Below are positions 1 through 9,780 of a stretch of DNA of 19,014 bases, piece after piece. This DNA is from Pigoraptor vietnamica (Eukaryota > Opisthokonta > Filasterea): positions 8,354-27,367 of the forward strand of contig CALSCQ010001303.1 of NCBI GenBank assembly GCA_943704525.1, written 5' to 3'. The position numbers were made by a program, and so were the translations under genes. Each line of letters opens with the position of its first letter. Position 1 is the first letter of the stretch. The notes below the pieces were generated by a model. That model saw nothing but the letters and a program-made list of their open reading frames with translations, ran no database searches and was not told the origin of the DNA.

Positions 1-96
<96 letters not shown>
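1..96. repeat. Poly(A) homopolymer at the window edge
   Basis: The window opens with 96 uninterrupted A residues. On the minus strand this is a poly(T) run lying inside the first intron of the PRELI-like gene. It may be a real homopolymer, the tail of a retroposed sequence extending leftward, or an assembly artefact at a contig end; nothing inside the window separates these. Confidence 0.95.
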
Positions 97-97
<1 letters not shown>

Positions 98-148
98 ATT
101 TCAAAGCACACGCCACGCATGCACACAGCCATAAGAACGCAGTCTCAC

Positions 149-211
149 CGCCATCACGAGCTCAAAGGGGTACTTGTAGACCCAGATGGTCGACTGAAAC
201 TCCTGCACCAT
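149..211 (-). CDS. PRELI/MSF1-domain protein, first coding exon only (partial)
   Basis: Reading leftward, an ATG at 211-209 opens 21 codons ending at a clean donor (GCG then gtgaga at 148). The peptide starts MVQEFQS and contains VYKYPFELVMA. This resembles the start of PRELI/MSF1 domains, above all PRELID2, where a VYKYPFEQVVA-like segment precedes the RKYPNP motif. PRELI proteins of the mitochondrial intermembrane space carry phospholipids between membranes, usually with a TRIAP1/Mdm35 partner. The intron runs through the poly(A)/poly(T) stretch and off the window, so no further exon can be checked. With only 21 residues the call rests on one motif and remains tentative. It is divergently oriented to MEIG1. 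Confidence 0.5.
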
Positions 212-1179
212 TTTCGGCTATTCGGAACACCGGACCGTGTGCGAAACAATGGGTTGGGCCTCTGCTCCCAACGCGCCTCGAACCAACGAGCACTTGATGA
301 GAGATCCTCAAAGACACCACAAGAGACTACGGCGCTACCGAAAGGGATCGCGCTTGCGTGCCGCGTTGTCACAAGGCGTGCGCAGACGCGTTCTAAATCA
401 AGAATGCCGGCGGCCAAGCTTGAGGGAATCTACGGACACTCCAACAAACCAATAAAAAGGTCCCTTTCGCACACAACGATGGACAAGAGCGAAAGATAGG
501 CGGTGTGTGCGCAAGAAGTATTGCTCGCTTCCAAAGGTTAGAAAAAAGAGACGCTGTGGGAGAGGGGAGTGCGGGTGTGTGTGCGTGTGTGTGTGTCGGA
601 GTGTCTGCGGGTGACTGCCCCACCCAATCGGAACGAACGCCGCCGCATGCCCACCGACTATTTTTAAAAATTATCGTCAGAAGATTATTCATAGTTAAGT
701 CTATACAAAATTTGTTACATAAATATTTTAAAACTTACTTTAATAGGTACTTTAACGCAATATTTCTGTTATGTTTCAGAAATAAAGTAGTAGAAAATTT
801 CACATGCACTTTTAAATTGGCACCCCAACGATTTTTGCACGTGTTTTGGTACAAGGACCGTCATCACATTATTACCGATATCTCGCTAATTAATCCACCC
901 AATAGAAATGCTTTGCGAGGTTGCGCTAGAAATGGTGTGGAGCGAAATCGGGAATGTCGGCCTGGCAACGTCAGACGCCAAAGTGGCTGACACACACCTC
1001 CCGCACACACACACACACACGCACGAAAACAATCACAATAATCCCCGCTCTTCACAACACACTGCGCACTCCCTTCACGCACTCTTCTCCAAGTCAACGG
1101 CGGGACGACTCCAACGGAGATTGGCTGCGGAGAAAAAAAATAATTATTCTCAGTCCGCGAAACGCACGTGAAACAGAGG
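212..1179. promoter_or_regulatory. Intergenic region between PRELI-like gene and MEIG1
   Basis: No convincing exon is visible in this ~970 bp head-to-head spacer. It holds CCAAT boxes (about 449, 623 and 899), an inverted CCAAT (ATTGG, about 1115-1125), a strikingly AT-rich island at about 660-810 in otherwise GC-rich DNA, a short CA tract near 1006-1020, and an RFX X-box-like sequence at 956-969. It presumably carries both promoters; this is inferred from position only. Confidence 0.5.
956..969 (+). promoter_or_regulatory. X-box-like (RFX) site upstream of MEIG1
   Basis: GTCGGC-CT-GGCAAC matches 11 of the 12 specified positions of the X-box consensus GTNRCC(N0-3)RGYAAC, with a perfect GGCAAC half-site. 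It lies about 210 bp upstream of the MEIG1 ATG. RFX factors control ciliary genes in animals and choanoflagellates, and MEIG1 is a cilium-associated gene. One imperfect site can occur by chance. Confidence 0.35.
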
Positions 1180-1877
1180 ATGGATCTGGGCATAAGCGGG
1201 CGCACAACCGGCGCCACCAAGTTGGCGGCCGTGCGACCACCCGCGCGCGTGGGTTCCAATCCGCGCCTCACTTCCTCGTCGTCCGTCGGCAGCGTGCGTT
1301 CGTCCTCGGCCTCTTCGCGCTCGACGTCTTCGCGCGTTTCGAGCGGACAGTCCTCGGGTTTGAGTGCCGCCGCCGATGGCCTTGCCGCTCGTGTCGTGCG
1401 CCCGACGGAGTGGACCCCTGAAGTGGAAGAAGGTGCGAATTCGGCGTGATGTCTCGCCGTGGGGGATTATTAATATTGAAGCGAGTCGTCACGTGTTGAA
1501 CCGTGCATCCCGTCGTTTTATTTGCAGCCTTCCGACTCCAGTGCGCGGGGTGGCGAACGATCGACGAGTACCGCCTGCTGAAGAAGTGCGAGCCTGAGCG
1601 GTGGGAAGAGTCTGGGCGCATCAAGAAGCTGTCGGTGAAGGGTACGACGCACTGGAATTACTTTTCGCGCGACAGGGAGTGCACCTCGTCCAACATTGGC
1701 AAGGTGCGTACGTGCGTGTGCGAGTGTGTGCGTGTGACTGTGAATGCATGGCGTGTAGGTCGAAGAGAAGGCAACAGGAGTGGGCATGGTTGTGTGTGTA
1801 TGTGGTGTGTGTGTGTGCGCGTGTGTGTGCTGAACTTTAACAATCTCTTGCATCTGCAGGTCAAGTTGTACGGATAG
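1180..1877 (+). CDS. MEIG1: MEIG1-family protein (meiosis expressed gene 1 homologue)
   Basis: Three exons: 1180-1432, 1528-1703 and 1860-1877. Phases match (1, then 0), both introns are GT-AG, and the product is 148 residues ending in TAG. Residues ~78-148 align over almost the whole length of animal MEIG1 (~88 residues): WTPEVEEAFRLQCAGW, DEYRLLKKCEPERWEESG, IKKL, an aromatic HWNYF segment, RDREC and the terminal GKVKLYG. The N-terminal ~75 residues are a Ser/Arg-rich extension that animal MEIG1 lacks. In mouse, MEIG1 binds PACRG and is needed for sperm flagellum assembly; the Trp and Lys of the ERW/IKK segments fall in the part reported to contact PACRG. An upstream in-frame GTG (1168) is not needed, so the ATG at 1180 is used. 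Intron 2 is GT-rich. The gene implies a lineage with motile cilia. Confidence 0.93.
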
Positions 1878-2397
1878 AGTGACAGATCCCTGAATGCCAC
1901 CGCGCGCGTTTGTGTTCCCATTCGTCGTCATCGCCTTGCGTTCTCGTCTTTTAATGCGTATATTGCACATACATACGTACATACACAACTCAGAAAAAAA
2001 GTGCTCGGCGCCAGTGTTTCGGCGTGACTCGCACACACACCCCACACACCCCAACCCGCACACACGGCACAAAACGAGGCTGGCAGACAGCTGTGTTATT
2101 GCCCGTTGCGACATGGGCGCCTCCCGCACAATATGCCCACTGACGCACTGTCCCGCTAATGAAAGAACCACGAAACCCAGCACGTAGAAGGACCCGGCGA
2201 AATCATGTCGTTCTCGCGGGGTCGCCATTGTTATGACACACGATGGGTCCGACCCCCCGATGCAGAACTGTCGCTGCTATGGCTGAGACCGTCCCAAGGA
2301 CACAGCTTCAGGAATTGTGGGCTTGGGCTCTGCCAGTGGTGCCGATTGCATGCATACAGTATGGATGGGGTTTGGATGCTGTTACACTAGTGCGTGC
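1878..2397. other. Intergenic region downstream of MEIG1
   Basis: About 520 bp with no homology-supported gene. It includes the MEIG1 3' flank and short CA-rich stretches. On the minus strand, an ATG at 2228 in good context (AACAATGG) opens a frame with a hydrophobic segment (FYVLGFVVLSLAG). That frame continues as an implausible antisense of MEIG1 exon 2, so no gene is called. Confidence 0.6.
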
Positions 2398-2410
2398 GCA
2401 CACACGCAAC

Positions 2411-2458
<48 letters not shown>

Positions 2459-2717
2459 CACACACACACACACACACACCACACACACACACACAACACA
2501 CACACACACACACACACAACACACACACGCACACACACACAACACTCATAGACACACACACGTGAACACACACGCACACATAAACACTGCGCGCGCGCAC
2601 ACAGACACACACACACACACACACACACAACACACACACACACACACAACACACACACACACACAGACACACACATAAACACACACAGGCATACACACAC
2701 ACACACACACACACGCA
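2398..2717. repeat. Impure (CA)n microsatellite block
   Basis: About 320 bp, nearly all CA dinucleotide on the plus strand, with scattered AA, CG, GA and TA interruptions. Long frames of alternating His/Thr or Cys/Val across it are repeat translations rather than genes. It separates MEIG1 from the F-box/LRR pseudogene. Confidence 0.97.
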
Positions 2718-2812
2718 CACTCGTTATCGTTCCGATAGATTTGCGATTTCCGTAACTTCGAGTTTGAATCGCCCTTGGCGGCTCCGTCTGTTAACGCCGG
2801 CCAGCATTAATA

Positions 2813-3735
2813 ATGGACGGGCGCACGCTCCTCTCTTTCCTTGTCGAGCTCTTCGTCTGCCACATTGCGCCGTACCTTGCCCCTCCGGAGGCCCGTGCAC
2901 TCGCACACACGTGTAGCCGACTGCTGCGGGCGCTTCGCCGCGAACGCCCGTATACCCTTGCTGAAGAGTTCGCCTTTAACGGCGAATTCCGCGCTCTCGT
3001 GACGAAGACACTCCCGCGCGATCGTCTCTGCGTCTCAACGAGCCGGCGAACCGTCGATAATCAGACAGCATCTGCGCTCCGTCGGCGGCGTTCACACGCT
3101 CAACCTCAGCGGTTGTACCCAACTGACGGAGGCGTTTCTGCGCCCGGCAGTGTTCACACTCGACCTTAGCGGCTGTATCCAACTGACAGACGTTTCTGCG
3201 CTCTGCGGCGTTCATACGCTCGTCCTCAGCGGCTGTACCCCGGCTACGTATTCGGCTGCGCTCGGCGGCGTTCACACACTCAACCTCAGCGGTTGTACCC
3301 AACTGGAATACGTTTCTGCGCTCGGCGGTGTTCATACGCTCAATCTCAGCGGCTGTAGACAATTGACGGACACTGTTCTGCGCTCGGCGACGTTCACACG
3401 CTCAACCTCAGAGGATGTACCCGACTGACTGACGGACGCTTCAGCGCTCGGCGGCGTTCACACGCGTACGCTCAACCTCAGCGGCTGCACCCAACTGACG
3501 GACGTTTCTGCGCTCGGCGGCGTTCACAACCTGTGCCGGTGGGCAATTTACTGTAAACAAATGACGGACGCCAGTTTCTGCGCTCGGCGTTCAAACGCTT
3601 AACTGACGGGCGCCGGCTGCTGCGGTCGAAGGCTCGGCTATTGCATGCTCTAACACAACTCAGAGACCGACCAACTGACGGACGCCGGTTCTCCGCTCCG
3701 GGCGGCGTTAAACTTTACACGCTTTACCTCTGCAA
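2813..3735 (+). pseudogene. F-box-like / leucine-rich-repeat gene, decayed
   Basis: An ATG at 2813 opens a frame that reads like an F-box N-terminus (HIAPYLAPPEARALAHTCSR, then a basic Leu/Arg stretch to about residue 60). From about 3048 the coherent reading is in another frame: LRR units of 20 residues (60 nt) with the pattern GVHTLNLSGCTQLTDVSALG, from 3090 onward. Units 1-4 share one frame. Unit 5 (from 3330) carries a 2-nt insertion, and later units (3390-3735) have more insertions, deletions and stop codons until only fragments remain. At least two frame changes and the worsening 3' repeats point to a pseudogene. The intact parent would be an F-box adaptor, which in this class recruits substrates to SCF ubiquitin ligases through its LRRs. 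Similar VHTLNLSGC repeats occur in various protists and large DNA viruses; the origin here is unknown. Confidence 0.7.
3090..3540 (+). repeat. Tandem 60-nt LRR-coding repeat array, ~7 recognisable units
   Basis: Consecutive units start at about 3090, 3150, 3210, 3270, 3330, 3392 and 3456, each with GTTCACACGCTCAACCTCAG-like and CTGACGGACGTTTCTGCGCT-like segments. The first four are exactly 60 nt apart; later ones vary in length through indels. Degenerate remnants of the same motifs (GACGGACGCC, CTGCGCTCGGCG) continue to about 3735. Confidence 0.9.
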
Positions 3736-4121
3736 CTTAGCCATCTGATGCCGGTCGAACAGTGGCTGCATAAGATCATGAATATATAATGATTGCTTTT
3801 CCGACCGGCCGTAAGCCTAGGGTTTTTGCCGGTGAGTGTAATGCCAAATATCAATGCCGCGATTAGTAGCTGTGCGGTGCCGGTGGCTCAAGTTGGACCC
3901 ACCAGCCACGGCACATTCAGTCGCACTCTATCTGGCCATTGCAATGCAAGAACGGGGATGGAGCAGTCAAGGTGCGACGTTGTGCAAGCGCCGAGTTGAT
4001 CTGTATTTGACTCATTGTTTGTCGCAACTGAAGGCTTGCCCGCCCGGCATCCGACTCACCGGCCGGCTGGCTGAAAGCAGTGAAACAACATCAGTCAGTT
4101 GCACCGCTCCTGCACGCGTTG

Positions 4122-4158
<37 letters not shown>

Positions 4159-4791
4159 CCCCTCTCTCTCTCTATCTCTCCCGGCCCCCGTTTCTGTGTC
4201 TCTGTTACTGCAAGCAAGATGCGCTTTGACCAAAGGCGGGGAAGGACGCCTATGACGCGCCAAGCGCCCATAGTCAAGATAATGTACTGCGGACAGACTG
4301 CTGCAAATTAAATGTACGGCCTGCAGTTGTGTCAAATGAATCCATTGACACGCCGGCCAGGAAATCCACGCGGTCCCGGCCACGGCACTGACAGAGGAAG
4401 AACCAAAATCCCCGGCAGCTTCGTTGCCGCCCATCCCCACTTGGGATGAACTGCGCTCCATTGTTTAGGACAAAGGCCGCGGCCATGACGTTACGAGAAG
4501 GGCCGTGAGACGCCACGTGACTGTACGCTCACGGATTGCCACTGTGCGGTCGTTCGTGTAGCCACGCTGCAAGGGCCACGCGCTCATCCCCGATTCCGAT
4601 GCGAGGAAGTGACTATAAGAGCACGACTGCGCCCCATTCCTTCCCACGGCGGATGTCGTGACAGCTATGGTGACATGTAGCGCTCGCCAGAATTACGCCG
4701 CTTTAGATCCACTGTAATGTGATTAGCGCGCGAGACAGCCTAGCACGCGGCAACGCAAACAATCGCAGACGCAGCCTTTGAACGCTCTCCC
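3736..4791. other. Gene-free intergenic region between LRR pseudogene and GGA
   Basis: About 1.05 kb. Frames on both strands are short or built on the CT tract, and no family is recognisable. A plus-strand frame at 3854-4120 is the least random-looking part but cannot be assigned. The right end should hold the 3' UTR and polyadenylation site of the minus-strand GGA gene; no canonical AATAAA is evident. Confidence 0.6.
4122..4180. repeat. (CT)n microsatellite
   Basis: About 59 nt of CT dinucleotide with a short C-run and one A interruption. It accounts for the Leu/Ser and Glu/Arg low-complexity frames seen here on both strands. Confidence 0.97.
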
Positions 4792-7700
4792 TCACACGCC
4801 GGTGATCTCGGCGACGTCCCCTTGGTCCGTCACCGACTTGTCTTCGTATGTGTACGACAGGCGAAACTTGAGCCGAAGCGAAGTCATCTGCACAGGCAAC
4901 CGGTTAGTCAAAAACAAGATGCCAGCCTCCTATGTGATGCGTGCACACGTGTGGCACTACGACACTACATAACAGATACGCTCGCAAGCAAGAGCACACG
5001 GTCACGTGCGATTCGCGTGGAGAAAGTGCAACATGGGGTGACTTGGCGACACATGCACGCAGGGGTACGTACGCTCGCAGGCTTGGCGATGAGCATCACT
5101 TGGTTTACGGGTTGCTGGCCCTTGGTGATCGAGAAACCGGGCAGTTCGGGCGCCGACGCACCCTGCAGCTTCACTTGCATCGTCTGCAACAACACGCGCA
5201 GTGAGAGAGAGCGAAAGGAAGGAGAGAGAAGAAGGAACCCGCCCATCTCCACGTTATTACCGTTCGTGTTCGTGTTCAGGGACAGGCACACACACACGCA
5301 ACAGCAAACGCACCTTCGGCACGGCCACCTGGAACACAAAGTTCTTCATCGGCGACGGCCGCGAGTTGAGGTACGAAATTGCAATCACGAGGACGCCCGG
5401 CGCAGGCGCATTCTTCGTCATGTGGAAAATGACGCTGAGGCCGTTCGAATCGTACACCGTCATGGGGGGCCGGTCCGCTGCGAGCACGGCAGTGAGATGC
5501 GGTTGGGATTGATCGAGAGGAAAGTACACGATGTGCGAGAAAAAATCTACTGCGAAGGAGCACAAAGGAGTCGTAACGAGACGCCACATACCAATTGCAA
5601 TGGCATCGATGGGGACAACCATGTCCTTCAACGAGGGCAACGCCGGCGCAGCGGCGGCCGCGGGAGGCGCCTGCTGGACAGGCTGCGACACGGGCGCCGG
5701 AATGTGCTGCGGCTGTTGTTGTTGCGGTGGCTGCTGCTGCGCCGGTGCCTGTGGCCGCATCACGGGCACGTCGAGGTCGAGGAGCGACATGGATCCAGAC
5801 GAGACTGCCGCGGGTGTGGATGTGCGCACGGGCGCCGGGGCGGGGGCGGGCGCAGGCACGTGCACGGGCATTGGGGCCGGAGCGGCGACAGCGATGGGAC
5901 GAGGCGCCATTTGCGAGGGAAGGACGGGGACGACAGGGACGACCGGGACCATGTGGGCTGCACACAGGACACAAAGAGGTTCGATGAGGGAAGAAGGCGC
6001 GTCCTCAGTCTCAATGACACCGGCGGGCACACGCAAGCAAACAGAGAACAAACACGTGCGCACGGAGAACAAACACGTGCACACAACACCAGTACACAGA
6101 GAGAACAAACACGTGCACACACAACACGCGCACACACCTGGCATGCCGCCAACTGGCGCGTGGACCATGCCAACTGGCTGCGCAAGGGGAGTTGCGACCG
6201 GCGTGCCCCATGAAGAGTAAGCGGGCTGAACAAATGGACGGCCCTGCGTTCCGAGGGCACGAGAGGTTCGTTGAGAGGCTGTTTGGGCATCCACCCGCGC
6301 ACGCACGCAGGCACGCACGCACGCACGCTCAAACCGCACGCAACTATAACAAGTAGCAGATTCCGAGATACCTACCGTCGAATGCACGTTATGCGCGACA
6401 TTGTTGCTAATGGGCGCCCCGATGAGGCTTGGCTCGGACGGGGCGGACGGGGCGGACGGCGCAGAGTCAATCCCTGCAGCACACAAAGCGCGGACATTCA
6501 GCAGCGTCGAGATAACAATCCAATCTTCTTCCACCACACTCAGCTCTCATCCATACATGCCCAATCTCGAAACCCGCAAACGAAAAAGCGCGCACACCCA
6601 CCGAGCGCCGCGAGCTGCTCGTCCAGCAGCGACGACCCCTGCGCGCGCGTCGCCTGCGAGTACGAAGGGGGCGCCTGCTGCTGCACGGGCGGCGCAAAGC
6701 CAAAGCCGACGAGTGCCGTCGAGGGGACGGCCGGAGACGCAAAGTCCATAAAGAGGTCCGCGAGCGAATTCACGCCATATTGCGACGCCGGCGCCGCCTC
6801 GTTCGCGCGCTGGGGCAGCGGCCGTCCGTCGCGTAGGGCCTCGTAGCTCTCCACGGCCTTGTTCATGTTGTCGTTTAGCGTCAACACTTCGGCAAGAATG
6901 GGCGATGTGAGGCCTGCGCGCACAAGCCAGCACGGGCGAGACGCGTGAGCAAAGTTTCGACTATATTCTCGACAGACACGACCGAGTAGCAAGTACATGG
7001 AGGAGACGGCCACAACTCCATGAACGTTGAACAAATTCTCCCGCACTCCCACCCACCCGTGCGCGCATCCTCTTCGTTGATCTTCTGAATCAGCCGCTGG
7101 AGGCGCGGCTGCATGAGGCTGACGGACCGGTGGAGGTCCTAAAAGTGCGGAAAAAACTCGGTCAGCGCCAGAGCCGATCAAGACGGGTGTGGCGTGCGAG
7201 ATGCAGCAACAGAGCCGATCGAGATGCGTGTGCAGAAGGCGTGCGAGAAGTGTCGCTGCGAGTAGAAGGCGCGCGGATAATGCAGCGACGCACCGTGGCA
7301 AGATCATTCTCCTCAATGCGACCGTCCGTTGGCCGGTAGTTTGTGATAATGTCGGTCAAGAGCCGCACGTTGTTGTTGACGAGCTCTAGGTCCTGGCGCA
7401 GCTTCACCTCGCCCTCCACCTTCTTGCTCTCCTGCGACAACAAACACAAAAGGCGACGCACATTTGCGTCAGAACGCTTTCACTTCGCATCTCCGGATGT
7501 CGCGCACACGTACGCATGCATTTGCAAAACACACCAGCCCAACATGGCACAAGACGACGCGCATGCACACATTCCCACTACCAGACAGTAGCACAAAGCA
7601 CGCGCACAAATTAAATCGTACTTGTCGAACGCGCATGCAGCGCCCACGCTACCGGCGCACACACTAGGCCCATAGCAAGCCACGGACGAGGCAGGCACAC

Positions 7701-8287
7701 CAGCGAACGCACACATTATCGCCACAGCCAAATGCGAACGAGACACAAGCATCGCGTCACGTGCCTGGTTGTACATCCGCTTGATCATGCTGTTGGCGCG
7801 CTCGTGGTCCTTTGGGTTCTTGCTCTTCAGGAGGCGATTGAGGAGCTGCGGCGGATTGGCGCGTGATCGCGGAAAGTCAGGCGCAAAGGTAAGGAACAGC
7901 TCGACGGTAACCCACAGCACCGCAACGTGAAGAGGTATATGTAAGGAGGAGGGGTGGCGTCCAAAATACAAAGGTTGAAAGGCGAAAATGGACGGTAGCA
8001 ATGCACAGCTGATAGAAGATGCGCTTGCGGGCCAAACGGAGATGCAGGGTCCTCGGTGCGAGTACGCAAAATTCACGAGTGTGTGCGCGTGCACTTGAGA
8101 CCCATTCAAACACGCTGCGCACCTCGTTGTTGTCCTCGTCGTCAAACGCGTTCTTCTTGCTCGCCTCAATGTCCTTGTCCAGGAACTGCACACCAAACAT
8201 AAGCGCGTGAGACGCCCGGCGACTGCAAAAACCATGAATCCCCATGTCGCACTGCGCCCTTCGCAAACCCACTGGATGCGCACGAAG

Positions 8288-8323
<36 letters not shown>

Positions 8324-9749
8324 GCACGCACACACACACACACATACACACAAGCACTAGAGCACAGCAGCAGCGGCACGTGCACACATCTAATTCGCAA
8401 CGGCGGCGTTGGCACAGTGCTCACATCGGACGACGTCGCAATCGGTGGCGCTCCGTCAATGGCCGTAATGGGAAACTCGTGGCCTGCAATAGCAAAGAAA
8501 CCGGTCACACGCGTGCAAGAAGAACCTCTTCCTCTGACTATCAGCCACAAGGATGATGGGAGAGAGAGGAAAAGTACGAACAGCTACGCCGATGCAACAG
8601 TGCGGACGCGCGTGCCGGCCCAAATCAAGTCCTGAAATAGAAGGAATCACAATGCCACAGCCCACAACGCACGAGCAGGGACGTTTGCAGGTACGCGCGC
8701 ACGCACCCTGCCGCCGGAGCATCTGATACGCCTCGTTGATCTTCGCCTCGTCGGGGAAGCCAATCGCCCACCCCTGGATCAGCTCGAGGATGCGCTTCTT
8801 CACGGGCTCGGGCGTGTTCGCGTAATACTGCGAATCGGAGGGATCGGACGTGAAACAGCCGTTACAAATGCGGTTCGCAGAGATTCCCCTCGCAGCGTCA
8901 CGCACGGCAAACATCACAGTCGCTGTGCACCGTAACAGCACCACGTCGACTCGCATGGGGGGCCTCGCGCAGCGTGTCGTGTTCGCAGCGGTGAGAAGCG
9001 CCACGTGCAGAATCGCAAAGCAATCACCACACACCTTGTTCGAGACGAGCTTGATGAGCTCGTTGAGAAACTTGAACTTGCCGACGAGGTGCTGGAAGTC
9101 CTTGCCGCAATTCTTCATGCACGCGTCCAGCAGCTGCCCGCCACAACGCGCCAACGTCAGCGCAGAGACGACGTGTGCGAAGGCCCCGACAATAGAAAAC
9201 ACACTCTCATGGACGTGTCGATGAGGCGACATGGATCGGGCAAACAGGCCAAAAGCCGCAACTTCGCGTTCAAAGCTGCATCGGCAAAGTCTCCCCAGCG
9301 CTCACCGTGAGGGCAAGAAGGGCCACCCGCGCGTTCGGGTTGCGGACCTTGTCGAGAATGATGACAGAGGCCTCAATCTCACTGCAGGGCGAAATCACAC
9401 ACACATACACACATCGAATGAGACGGTGCATACCTAATTTCAACGGCAAGTCCATAGAGCAGACGCGAGCATGGGGCGCACACGACGATGAAAGGGTGCA
9501 TGCTAATGGCAACGACATAGAGCGTGCATGGGACGCACACGCACCCGTTGGGCACACGCTGCACATTGTCGCAGAAGTCGGTAATCAGGCCCCAGTCCTC
9601 GGTGTCCAGACGGTGGTGGCACGCCTTGTCTGCGCGCGCAACACGACCAGCGTGTGAACGAGGGACAAAGAGCACAGCAGTACCACACAGATATTGCAGT
9701 GCCGTCGATGCAGTACGAGGCTCAGCACGCAAGCATACACATACACACA

Positions 9750-9780
<31 letters not shown>

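Noticed and set aside
1518-2228. Minus-strand 236-codon frame starting at 2228 with a hydrophobic stretch
   Set aside because: Most of it is antisense to MEIG1 and CA repeats; only the first ~50 codons look protein-like and no family is recognisable.
2398-2720. Long frames rich in His/Thr (plus) or Cys/Val (minus)
   Set aside because: They are translations of an impure CA microsatellite open in several frames at once, with no start context or domain.
5478-5555. Extra coding segment (reads DFFSHIVYFPLD) upstream of GGA exon 15
   Set aside because: An acceptor at 5554-5556 also keeps the frame, but including this segment would insert about 26 residues between the two halves of the first GAE strand region; the acceptor at 5478-5480 gives the family's usual length.
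5520-6213. Plus-strand frames rich in Gly/Ala/Cys or Arg over the GGA hinge
   Set aside because: They are antisense to the Pro/Ala/Gln-rich exon 14 of GGA, whose minus-strand reading has domain homology and matching splice phases.
8560-8622. Possible extra GGA exon after ...ctatttcag (8621)
   Set aside because: Joining exon 5 directly to exon 6 preserves phase and yields the expected RRQG-HEFP transition after the VHS domain, and no good donor closes the extra piece.
9430-9461. Short segment reading LAVEI between GGA exons 2 and 3
   Set aside because: No AG acceptor precedes it, and exons 2 and 3 join in phase without it.
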